NCBI GenBank assembly: GCA_025642065.1
Contig: JAODUP010000655.1
Coordinates: 172,033-236,032 of the forward strand
Direction: 5' to 3'
Length of the DNA stretch: 64,000 bases
Origin: Paralvinella palmiformis
Taxonomy: Eukaryota; Annelida; Polychaeta; Terebellida; Alvinellidae
The translations under genes and the position numbers were made by a program. Positions 1-11,175 of this stretch are shown in pieces; position 1 is the first letter of the stretch; every line of letters starts with the position of its first letter. The notes under the pieces were generated by a model. It saw nothing but the letters and a program-made list of their open reading frames with translations. It was not told where the DNA came from and did not search any database.

Positions 1-950
1 GATTCTGTGCCTAGAAAATATTTAAAAAACCTACAAAATACAGAAAGGTAAAATAGATAATGAATACACCAAAAATAAATTATTTTTAGTGTGAATACGT
101 CATCTTAATTTTTGCTGTTTGTGGCTTTGAATCTGACTGGTATCTGTTTATGGGATGTTTCCCTTGGGAGTAACCACTTGGCCACATTCCCCACTCTCAA
201 TCAGTATTGTACTTCAAGGTGTCTAACCTCCCAGAGAATATAACTGATGTTCATAGTGTAACTCCATAGGCATGATTACATGGTCCAATGAAAGATATGA
301 ATTATCATCTGAAAGTTTCAGTTATTTCAAAAGTCACTCAACATTCAAATCCTGTTCTGAAGCAATGGTGACTATAAGCATGTGATTCCTTATCTAATTA
401 CAAACAATACTTTGGTCAAACTCTGTCCAAGAGGCTCTGCAGCATTCCTATTAATAACGTGCCTTTTATACCTTGTGGATTAGCATATCATCAGCAGGAA
501 TACCGGTACCTCATAGGTCTGTTTAAATTATTGGATGCCTACTTGGTGTAACAGGTAGTGTTGTTGGCCACAAACATCTAGCACCTGGATTCAAAGCACA
601 GCTGAAGTGTTTCATCTCTCACTTTGCCTTATTACCTGAGCAGGAAACAGCAACATTTGCACTTTAATTCAAACAGTGCCCCCAACTAAAAACCTGATGA
701 GCAAACAAACTATTGCAAATAACGTCTTTATAAATAGTAACCAGATCTATCAAAATATGGACAGAGAAAATATTGTATGTCACTGTCAGTCATTTCATTC
801 CTTTAATTCTGTCTAGAATGTTAGCATGTCAGAAGTTATCATGTTATAGTTGTGGTTTTCTTTGATTGTCTCTCTGTATTGTTATACTAATTTTAAAATA
901 TAACATTTTAAATTATTTAATTCTGTACCTGTATTAATTTCTATAGTCAG

Positions 951-2183
951 ATTTTCCAAAAGAGTCCGATATGATGGAGTCTTTCCAGTGTGAAAAAACC
1001 CAAAGTAACAGGTTAGTACAAACATGAGCTAATTCACAGTTTAGCAATCTATCTGCTCTGCTTGAACACATCTAGCAGTTTATAATCCATGCTATTATAT
1101 TAAGATAATATTTAAAAAATGGTTTTATTGTTCTAACAAAGCTTGAATTATTCTATTTTGATTCCTAAAATAACACTAATTTTCTTAGCTCTTAGACTGG
1201 GCGCCTCTGTGGTCTAGCGGTAGTGTGCTGGACCACAGATCACTACCACCGTGTTCGAATCCCGGCGTGGGCATATCTGAAGGTTGTTTCGTCTTTAACT
1301 TCGTCTCATTACCTTCGGAGGTCGCTCGGCCCATTTAGCCTATCACGTGCACAAAAGTGGCCATAAAACGTCAATCATCATCATCTTAGCTCTTAGACTG
1401 TTCTTTTAACATATTTTGAGTCTCGAACAGCATCACAACTAGATTTAGGTTTGTTCACATGATGGTGGATGAGGAAATGCCCTTTATTATTATCCTGTTA
1501 ACTAAAGGTCTAAATATTATAGATCTAGCAGTGATATGTTGAGACAGCACAAAAATACGCACAATGAGTTCAGAAGTGACATACTTGAATTTGTATAACT
1601 AAATAGTAATAGAGTTGAATTATTGGTAGAACTATTAATTATGTCTGTATCGTGGACACAGATAACTTATACTTCCAACTTAACATTCACTTTCATCTTC
1701 CTATAAAGGTACAAGATATCTCTGCTAAAGCCTTCAGTTAAAGCCCTGATGTTATCGTCTAGGATATCCCTTAGAATGGATCGCCGTGGATTTCTTTCCA
1801 TGCAGTACATGATTAAAACTGATGATGGCCAAGTCTGTTTTGTTGAATACTTTGTAAGTGTAAGAATTGTGAGTGCCTGGGCTTATAAAAAAAAATGGAG
1901 GTCATGTTTTGATTAATAGCAACTTTTTGTGTTCATGTCACAATTTTTGAATTAAGGCATAAACATATACAGGCTACAGCGATGTAGGATGCTATTACTT
2001 GTGTTATTTACTTCGTAAAGTTACTCAGTTTAAATTGCTTTTCATGATTTGTACAATTAGTTTATTTGAATTGTTCTTTTTTAAATGAGACTCGATTCTT
2101 AAAAGTGTACAAATACTATAAATATTTATTTACAGTGTGCACCAGATGAAATGGAAGAAATTGATGAAGATGCTTGCAGCTGA
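951..2183 (+). CDS. RAD1: RAD1 checkpoint clamp subunit, last three coding exons (5' partial)
   Basis: RAD1 is one of three subunits of the RAD9-RAD1-HUS1 (9-1-1) sliding clamp, which is loaded on damaged DNA in the nucleus and activates ATR signalling. Exons seen: 951-1011, 1709-1853 and 2136-2183, with AG acceptors and GT donors and consistent phases (the first exon starts with two codon bases and ends with AG; the next starts with G). The translation includes DFPKESDMMESFQCEKTQ, then YKISLLKPSVKAL, then RGFLSMQYMIKTDDGQVCFV, and an acidic tail ending in EEIDEDACS. These match the C-terminal third of animal RAD1 (human has RYKISLLKPSTKAL and RGFLSLQYMIRNEDGQICFV at the same places). An AATAAA follows the stop within 5 bases. 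Earlier exons were not found in bases 1-950 and probably lie outside the window. The gene converges on SGF29. Confidence 0.95.
1200..1383 (+). repeat. tRNA-derived SINE, full-length copy with target-site duplication
   Basis: A short retroposon in a RAD1 intron. The head is tRNA-like, with an A-box-like stretch (tggtctagcggtagtgtgc) and a B box (gttcgaatcccgg). A body follows (ggcccatttagcct, cacaaaagtggccataaaac), then an ATC-repeat tail. A perfect 17-bp direct repeat, tcttagctcttagactg, flanks it at 1183-1199 and 1384-1400, as expected from LINE-machinery insertion. Related copies occur at 17181-17361 (minus), 35745-35895, 36748-36922 and 46434-46608 (minus). Confidence 0.9.
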
Positions 2184-2187
2184 CATT

Positions 2188-2193
2188 AATAAA
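2188..2193 (+). terminator. RAD1 poly(A) signal
   Basis: AATAAA starts 5 bases after the RAD1 stop codon at 2181-2183. If used, the 3' UTR is only about 20-40 bases. Further downstream signals could also be used. Confidence 0.6.
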
Positions 2194-4093
2194 GCATTAT
2201 GCCACTGTATTAGTCTAGTTAAGAAATATCCATGTATGTTGTTTCTCAATGGCTTGATTATTGCTAATATGAGTTAGATACTAAACTGTTCCCTTATTAT
2301 AACACAGGTGATGAGATTGCAGCTTAAAGTTAGCTGATCGTTGTCGGATATTCTTATTTTCAAATTAACTCATATTTTATACGACAGTATTACCAGTATA
2401 CATTATTCCATTGAGAAGTATGTTATACTACGTAAATGTGTATTCAGTCACCGAAAAAACGTGGCTTTTTGTTTTTGATATGGTAATAAATATTCATCGC
2501 TGCATAAATAGAGCACCAGTATTTTAGTCATGGCAACAGTCACACATGGAATCTTTATAATTATACATTTTGCTTTTTTAACGAAGTCATAATGTTGCTT
2601 CAAACACAATTTGCTACTTAACTCTGGCATTCTTAATTGGTTAACCATTTTTATCACATTTCTTCACTGATCTCACTAAAATTGGAAATCATGAATCCCA
2701 GTTCTTTTCTATGTAAAGAGTTTCTTGGAATCTGATACGTTTGAAGAATGACGTATTTGTTTCTGAATTGTTTCAAGTATTGATAAGAGACCGCTAAATT
2801 ATTATATCACTTCAACATGCTATAATTAGCTCCCTTGTATATAGAACCTACTGCTTTCAGATATAGTTTGAGACAAACAAAGGGTTAATAGACTGGCATT
2901 AATGTATTTTATTAATGTGTTTCATAAATATACATTACATTTCTCAATCATAACACACAACTAGATGGCAACAAGGAGTTGATAAAAAAAAAACATTATC
3001 AATACAAACCTTGTGCTACAATCATTATGGCAATGCTATAGAATAAGTGCTAACTGATGACGTGGGGAAAATATTATAATTCTTTGCATTTCAATATCTA
3101 TACAATAAAAGAGGGCTTAACTGTAAATGAGATTTTGTCTAAAAACAGTCTTGAAATTACAAAAACATAATATCAGTGATAACTGGTGTATTGTCATAAT
3201 CATGCCTAAATGGTATTCCACAATGATTCTAGTCAATGAGGCCATTTGTTTCAATAACAAAGTTAAGTATGTGTTAACGAATGTGATACAATATTGATAT
3301 AATCCATACGAATCCTACAAAAAACAAATTTCCACAACAGGATAAATTGGCACAGGCATCGTATTACTTTAGTTACCAATGTGTCAATTAATACATTAGT
3401 TTGCCTGCTATTGTTTTATGTTGTTCTAAAAGTTATTATTTATCCTAATAGGTGGTACATTTTCAGCTAGTGCAAAAAGTTCCATATCACAGCTTCCAAA
3501 TGGAGATATTATTGTGATAAAACCTATTTTACGTCTAAATATATCATTCACTTTTCCCAAAATGTAAGAAGGTAGGAATATTAAATAATCTGGTCAGAAT
3601 ACAGATATGAATGAGTGTTAAACAAGTGTATGGTCTGACCATAACATTGAATGATTTGCTGTCACTTTTGAACATGATATAATTTATGAAAAGATTGCTA
3701 TATAAATATGTTATATAATAATAATGATACAGCAACATCATCGTGGTCATTCCTTTGACCACAAATTGCATTGTAAAACCTTTTACCGGGATTAATGATG
3801 TGTTGAGAAATGGGAACATAATAAAATTGTATATTTCATAATCTAACAGAACAAATAGCAACTATCATTAAACACAAATTGGGTACTCAGTCAACGTTTC
3901 AACTGCCCCTGTTAATTACAGCACTTTTTTCTGGATTTATGCTTAATTAAAGAAAATGGATAAATAAATGCAACAAGGCTGCCATCTTCAGTTTCACATA
4001 TCAAAACAAAAACATTGCAAATATAAAAGCATGCAAACTGTACTTAAATATATGATACAAATATACATATATAAATGTTAAAAAATATTGTGA
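2194..4093. other. Convergent intergenic space and probable SGF29 3' UTR
   Basis: AT-rich sequence between the convergent RAD1 and SGF29 genes. No coding signal was recognised. A minus-strand AATAAA (read as tttatt at 2908-2913) is the nearest obvious poly(A) signal below the SGF29 stop and would give a 3' UTR of about 1.2 kb. This is inference only. Short ORFs near 2.45 and 3.55 kb resemble nothing known. Confidence 0.4.
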
Positions 4094-7000
4094 TCATTTT
4101 TTCTTATCTTCTTTACACATGATAACATATCTCTGAGCTACTGCAAGTGGTGGTGAGTAACCCTCTGGATAGGATGTGTCTTCAAACAGCACAGAATAAT
4201 CATCAGAGGGCTGAAAATAATTAGTTAAACATTGCAATGACTGAAGAACACGGGCTGATGAATTTAAGTATGTTATCTTTACAATAGTTGAGTTGCCAGC
4301 TAAGGATTTTATTTCCTAGTTAATACTAAATACTACTTCTAGGGGAGTAAAGCTCCTGGGATCCCTGGAATATCTTGGAGAAAAACCAGTTAACCAGTCC
4401 AAATTGACTGTGTTACAATGTGTATTTCTCAAATAGTTTATTTACGTTACAAGAAAAGAGTACTGCTGATTATTGCAGGAACATTTTACATCACAGAAAG
4501 CTAACTTCTTAATAATAGTTGTATGCATTTGAAAAAGACTTCCCAAAATAGGATAGGTCTATTGGCATATTTTAGCACTACTTAGATACTGTACTGTTTA
4601 CTGGATCATGCCTAGCTTATGTTCCCGGTCTGTAATAAATACTGTTATAAAATGGGGTTTTTTCCAATGATTTCATACTTGTTGAAATTTTGATAACGGT
4701 GCACATTGTTTTACTGTGTCAATGGCAATCTTGGACTGAATCCACTCCAGCATACTCTAATTAACACATCTATCTTTTAACCATTATAAAACGAGAGATT
4801 GAAATGCATTTGGTGATTAATTGGGCGGATTAAAAACTGTTTTCACTGTAACTCGTGTACTCATCGTCACTGACATTGAAGAGTTGAACCCAAGATTACT
4901 AGACTTTAAAATATCTTCGGTGTTACTGTTAGATAACTAAATTTGTATACAGTAACTAGGTAAGTATATGACCCCTTGCTAAACTATCCCAGACAGCCAC
5001 CTATTGGCACATGATTTGATGAGCCGATTGTCCAAAAAACAATGATTAAATCAGACAGTACATTTGAGGTTCATATAAGTAAAATAGTGAAAACCCAGAT
5101 ATATATTTCAAACTAATTAATTATCTAAATTTGTATGATGTTTTGTACATTTCATCAGCCTGGATATGAAAATAGTGCTATTCCATTTCCTGCAACCAGT
5201 TGAAAAACTACATTAACTGACAACTCTCTCATTCACTTACATATCACTACAGTTTGTGTAGTAATACTAACCTTTGAAGGTGGTTCAGCCACCAGAGCTC
5301 TATAAAAGCATGTTGTCTGAGGATAAAGCGCCAGTACCAACTAAATTAGAATATAACATGAAGTACACAAATCAGTCAGTTGCACACTAAAACCTGAATG
5401 AAATATTGCCAAAGATCAGTTGTGCACTACATTAGCAATTATATAATAATATATATTAAAAAAAATATTTTTACTAGTAGAAGCCACTTAAAGGAGTTGT
5501 ACAGTGACACACCACTAAGATGGGTTGTTTAAAGACCTATCAGTTATAAGTTAAATATTATATATTGCATAAGGTTTCTAATATTGTAATAGTTAGCAGA
5601 TACTGAAATACATACAATATATATATATATATATAAATCCCTTATACTTACTGTATCCTTTTGGAAAAGAGCCTCTGGATCTGTTTCTGGATTTGCTTTC
5701 CATATAGGAAGTGGCACAATTCGACGTCTGCTCAAGGTATGCCTCCTGTCAAATCATAATTAACAGGATAATTATTTCACACTGATAAAAAACACATTTC
5801 TGACACAAGAGCAGCTCCAAGCAGGAAAATAATTTAATGAATGAAATGTACATTTCTATTAAATGCAATTTTAATAGACATCCTATTAGCACGAATAACA
5901 CTAACTCTTTCCCTTCTTCAGCATCTATATCATCCACATCATATTTATTACTGTTGCTGTTGTAAGACACAATCTCGGCCAAAATCCAGTTCTCCTCTCC
6001 GTCTTGTGCCCTAACTCGTGCTGCCACCTTATCACTTTGTTTACCGACATAGTTAGGTTCAGAAGGAACAGCACCACACAGCGGGGGAGGTCTGTAGTTT
6101 GTTTTGATTTTGAAAGATTAAATGGTCACTGATTAGAATACAGAAAACACTGTTGGCGTTTTGATTAATTTCAGTTAAAATGATTGATTAAATTCAAATT
6201 GAAACATACCAGTGGGTAGTATAATTCCTACACTGTATTATGAACCAGCAACAATTCACTAATGAAACACCATTAAATGTATTGATATGAAACCTGTAAC
6301 ACCTAAACGTACATCACACTTACCTTTCTCCTGGTTTTCCTATCCACAATGGTAATGTCAGAGCATTCTGTTGTAACATACTCATCAGTACTCCACGTCT
6401 CATTATCTGTTTGGGACGGGCTCCATCTGAAAGAGTCAACAGACAATATATGCGGCTAATGATCTATACATATACCAGTTACATGTTATGTAATAAAATC
6501 TACTAATATATGCAAAAAGAAATGTTAAAAAAACTTGATTGGATTATATTGTAAGTGTTTCAACTCGACCCCCCCTCCCCCGCTCCCCCACACACACACA
6601 GAGTACAAAAAGTAATATTGGCTCCAATCCGTAATTTGCTTTCATGCATTCTAATTAATGCAGCAGAGAAACAGCATTTGTCAACGAAGTTTGCATTAGC
6701 ATTACTTACTGTGAGTCTCTCTAAAGCACTTTATTTCTACAATTTTATCCAGCGTTTTCTTTAACATTCTGAAATAGTATAGAGTAAATAAACATCATAT
6801 CCAATTACGGTTCTAAAATTGTCTACATGGTTTTCCAGCGAATCATTGTCCATAATTAGTCACACCAGCTTAGACAATAAAAACGGAGATGATTATTCAG
6901 GGATAGGTGTTCTAATAATTCATCAAAGGAAATATAATAACTGAGTAATAGCTCAAACTTACTCTGCCTCCATTTCGGCATCCTGCATAGCTGTGTTATA

Positions 7001-8324
7001 AAGACCCTTTAACTTCGTTTTATAATATGGTGATACTGTAACAAAATCTTTGTATTGAAACATTTAATAGGACATTTTGTACCACTCGGTAACACATACG
7101 AACATCATTTGGAAATAATTCGCTGGCATCACATAACAATATCAATGTATTTCATCTAGGAATACCTTTTGCTTCTTGTTGCATACGTTCATGTGTCTTG
7201 GTTATATTTGTCAGATTATGTTCTCCCCTAGATCTCTCCTCCTGTAATATGGCAAAAAGATAACTAAACGATTAAAAACAAATTTTACTTACGTGTCCTT
7301 TGGCATTATAATTTTTGAAGCGACAAATACTCATTATTGTTTCTAGTATTGACAGGTATCCTATTTATTGCATGCAGGCATGGTGTAATTGAAATCTATT
7401 GTAATCAATTACATGATCTCAAGTTATTGTAATCACCATTTCCAGATGCACTATAATGATAGTCAATTACGCCATAAATCAGGCATGAGAGTGGCGTGTG
7501 AAAAAAAATCCCGAAAAGCAGGAAAGGAAGTGAGCCATGTGCACTTGGGGGTGTGGGGGGATTTGGTGCATTTTTAGGATAATCTGAGACTAATAGAGTG
7601 GCGATAAAACATAACTTTTGCTAGATTATTTTTCAAACCAACAGTTTGACCCACTCCCCATCTCCAAAAACGTTTGCTTTTGGCTCTGGAAAAACTCTTA
7701 TCCATAATAAATGTAACCATATTACTTTCATGATTACATGAGGTATTTGATTATTTACAATGTTATATCATGCCAAAACATCTATGTGGTTTCAGTCCCA
7801 TCCCAACCTGGAGCAAATTTCTAAAATATTCAATCCTGATCACTCACATCTAAGAGATCACACGTCTTTGAACAATTCGTGTGCTTCAAAAACAATTCTC
7901 ACTTTGATTAGTAAACTTTGCGACGTTTATATCATGTGTATATGTCAATTAATGTCATGTGCTAAAACGTTTACACAACATTTATCCTTCAATTTCATAT
8001 CATTCAGCTTCATGTGTCTATAATTATTCTTCAATTTCATGCATTTATAACCATTGTTTAACTTATATCTTTATACATATCACATCATCATATCAATAAA
8101 AATATGACTGAAATGTCCAGTGTTTTTATTTATTAGTTATATTGGTACTGTGCATGTAATTGTAACTGAGTGAATAATCATCATGTCCGTTCATGGTTGT
8201 AATCATGATTACTTAGAAATATAATCACAAATGCAATCAAATACATTCGGTATTAATGTAATCATGATTATTAAAACACATATTACCTGAATACATATCA
8301 TCTGATTATACAGATTAACTGCAG

Positions 8325-8366
<42 letters not shown>

Positions 8367-8408
8367 TGTATATAGCTGATACAATACCAGAATTCTTCAC
8401 CAATTTCC

Positions 8409-8447
<39 letters not shown>

Positions 8448-8712
8448 GTGTTAGTATAATGGTTTAATCATGATAATTTCACACACACATAGAAGTTAAC
8501 CTTTTACAAATTGTCAGCTTAATAAAATGCAGAAATCCAAAACTCACCTGAACATCATGTATCAGCTTATATAATTCTTTTAACATCTCCTTCAATTTAA
8601 CATCAGCCGGAATGGTATCAGTTTTTTCTTGTTTACTAGTTGTTAGAGTAGTGGTTGCAGTGTTACTTGCACTACTACCACTACCTGTACTAGTACCCTT
8701 TGGTCGCCCCAT
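4094..8712 (-). CDS. SGF29: SAGA-associated factor 29 (SGF29), complete, nine exons
   Basis: SGF29 (CCDC101) is the histone-reading subunit of SAGA/ATAC: its tandem Tudor domain binds H3K4me2/3 and targets acetylation. Minus-strand exons: 8548-8712, 7166-7241, 6963-7035, 6710-6768, 6324-6426, 5906-6091, 5652-5745, 5272-5340, 4094-4210 (942 nt, 313 residues). All introns are GT-AG and phases agree. The ATG at 8712 (acaagATGGGG) gives an N-terminus MGRPKGTSTG with a Ser/Thr-rich lead, then a helical/coiled-coil part (PYYKTKLKGLYNTAMQDAEME, MLKKTLDKIVEIK), the RRGVL...LPLWIGKPGERPPPLCG block and the Tudor domain. Human cage and pocket residues Y238, Y245, F264, D266, D194 and D196 map to conserved ALYPQTTCFYRAL, VLFEDTSY and VDDID. 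The linker before RRGVL is about nine residues shorter than in human, while the N-terminal lead is longer. Confidence 0.95.
7380..8300. mobile_element. Possible hAT-like non-autonomous element in SGF29 intron 1
   Basis: Both edges of this stretch carry clustered GTAATC/GATTAC words in both orientations: near 7398-7440 (tgtaatcaattaca, ttgtaatcac) and near 8190-8275 (tgtaatcatgattac twice, ataatcaca). Subterminal inverted repeats of this kind are typical of hAT-family transposons and MITEs. No transposase frame was seen and exact terminal inverted repeats or 8-bp duplications were not established, so the ends are approximate. Confidence 0.35.
8337..8446. repeat. Two (TA)n tracts
   Basis: Pure AT dinucleotide tracts at about 8337-8362 and 8409-8446, separated by a short unique spacer, in SGF29 intron 1. 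Confidence 0.95.
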
Positions 8713-8759
8713 CTTGTAGGCAGAATGTGACAAACAACTTGTCGTTCTTCCATGATACA

Positions 8760-11098
8760 GCAGAAGAGTAGAAATAGTGTAATATTAGGTGATAAGATTA
8801 TTGTAATGTGATATATTTAAACATTCTTTTGTCATTGTCTACCTATGTAAGGCGAAAAAACTTTGATAACTAATAAGTTAATTGCGAGTCCAGTAACAGT
8901 ACTATACTCCAAAAAGGGTTTCAGAACATGCTGAATTAATCAAATGAATTATCTTTGCTAATAGAACACAAAATTATACAAGTTGACTGACCCTTGAGTT
9001 AATTATACATTATTTTCCCATTTGTATGAATATTTAAAGCTTTGTTTATAACTTTTGACAGATTAAAATATGTTTGCCACCACGTGCTATTTATCTACCC
9101 TGGGATATATCAACATATGCTTATTGTCCACAAAGGACTGAATGTGTAAAATCTATTGCTCATAAAATGTACATTAATACTTATGGGTGTGAAGCTGTAT
9201 AGCCATTTCATATAATTTATTGGCAGTGATGAATAGTCTATGTCATGACGAGTCTCAAATGCAGGTGATGGGCAAAGGTGATAATAAGTCTAATCTATAG
9301 ACCATAGAACCCACACAGATAAATTGAATGTATAAAATCACAAAGGGCTACTCAAACATTTTCCATCAGTTCAATTTTTCCATCATGGACTAATCATCCC
9401 AATCGACATTTTGCCCTTGTAAAAGTCGACATTTCACCTTCGGTTAAATATTATAATTATTTTATATTAGGTCCATCACAAAACTATGATGAGATATATC
9501 AGTTAAGCATTGATAGCAGTCAAAGATTGGGTGAAAGGTGTAACTGATGTATAAGCTGTAACATGTGTGTGAGGTGTAACTAGTGAGTGAAATACAGCTC
9601 TCAAGTTGGTTGTAAAGTTGATGATACAGATGGCATACAAGTCACGGACAAACACTAGCACAGACAATACCCAGTTAATTTGGTGCCATCTTGCATTGTG
9701 GATATACATATTTTCCATTTTTTTCCTTTTGTGTGTATATATCACTTTGAGAACAAAGTTAGGAATGATTTTATCCTAGCTGTCATTGACTTTCATACCT
9801 TTTTTTTATTACCTGTTAATTGAATAACAATGAATAATATTGCAAACATAAAATAAGTGGCTTGAGACATGAATGGAGTGAATTAATTGGTTCTCCATAG
9901 TGACATATATCAACAGACAATGATTAAATTGCAAACCAAGAAAACATAATTATGCAAATTCCGTTGCAGAGTAGATACTCAAAATTGGATAGACAATATC
10001 TATGATTCACAGATTAATCTCTGTTTCACTTTTGATGTATTTTAAGGTCAGTTTTATCCAATAACATCCTATAATCCAATAATCAATAGGCATGATCCAA
10101 GCTGCCCTTAAGACAGATGATACTTAGAACTAACTTATATAGATCTAATAATAACTTCAATGAGGTCAAGTTAGAGATCCACCAGAGGGCAAAATGTTGT
10201 AATAATGTTATGTGTGTATTTAGATAAAGGACAAACTGGCCATGAGGACAAGATGACCAGTTTCCCTAATAAAAATAGTGATGAAAAAATAAGCCTACAA
10301 TATATTAAGAACAATGTCAGCCTTTTCAATTGCAGCTGACGTCTGACGCTGTCTATTTTACCTGCAGAAAATCGGTCGACCTAGAATGCACCACATACTC
10401 CCATTTTCCCAAATTTTTCAGGGGCGAGTCCCTAACCCCCCTTCCAATGGAGAAGGGCCACTACTGTGTTAGTGTGACTACCACACTACACAACGGCCAG
10501 CCTTCCAAGCATTCATACCTCCCTCCAGCAACACTGCAGCAATGGCATCACAGTGTTTTAATAGACCGCCACAGGTACACTCTATTCCCTACTGAAAAGA
10601 CTGAATGTTAATGTAACAAAATATACCACTCTAGTCTTACTTCAATATTCTAGAGTAGATATAATTACATAGCGATAACACTGTAACAGTGTAAGCGTAA
10701 GATAACTAAGTCTAAGAAGTGTGTTTAAACTATCGTTATAGATCTATTTTCATTACTATTTGGTATAAATTTTTTATACCAAATTAACTTTCTGGTATTT
10801 CTTTTATATATCTTTTTAAACAATATTTCATTTTTAAAAAGCTTACATTTAGACTCTAGACTATTATCTATAGATCTAGTTACTAGACCGATCTAGTCTA
10901 GTTAGACCTCTACAAACAATGATCTGAATATAAATGTATATTATCGCTCATTCATTGCAATGTGTAGATCTGTAAATATATAATTTCGCCCCTAACAGGA
11001 TAACTGAAGTAATTTCCCTTTAAAACTGTGTATAATCTATCATAACTTAGATTGACCATCAACAATGATAAAATTTATAAATAATCAACATCACTTAC
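8760..11098. other. AT-rich region upstream of SGF29 coding start
   Basis: Probably SGF29 5' intron. No exon recognised. The open frame at 10330-10611 (plus) is slightly GC-richer than its surroundings but has no recognisable domain, and its ATG and flanks show no gene context. Short palindromes occur, e.g. ttggtataaa/tttataccaa near 10760-10785. Confidence 0.5.
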
Positions 11099-11175
11099 AA
11101 ATAAAGCCTTCCTGCTACGACATCTAGCGAGGTAGTTAAAATCATACACAAGATGGCGCCACTGTTTTCCAGGCA
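11099..11175 (-). promoter_or_regulatory. Candidate SGF29 leader exon / start region
   Basis: On the minus strand a GTAAGTGATG donor ends just below 11099, preceded by sequence free of the surrounding AT bias. The plus strand reads acaagatggcgcc at 11149-11161, an AAGATGGCGCC box like the YY1-type element common at animal housekeeping starts. It lies 2.4 kb upstream of the SGF29 ATG in the right orientation. Transcript data are needed; this is an inference. Confidence 0.35.

Noticed and set aside
1..950. Search for an upstream RAD1 exon
   Set aside because: No segment resembling the preceding RAD1 block, with a donor in the right phase, was found.
1201..1275. Possible functional tRNA gene
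   Set aside because: The head has A and B boxes, but the acceptor stem does not close and the body continues as a SINE with a target duplication.
10330..10611. 93-codon plus-strand frame, slightly GC-richer than flanks
   Set aside because: No recognisable domain, no splice or promoter context, and it lies in what is probably the SGF29 leader intron.
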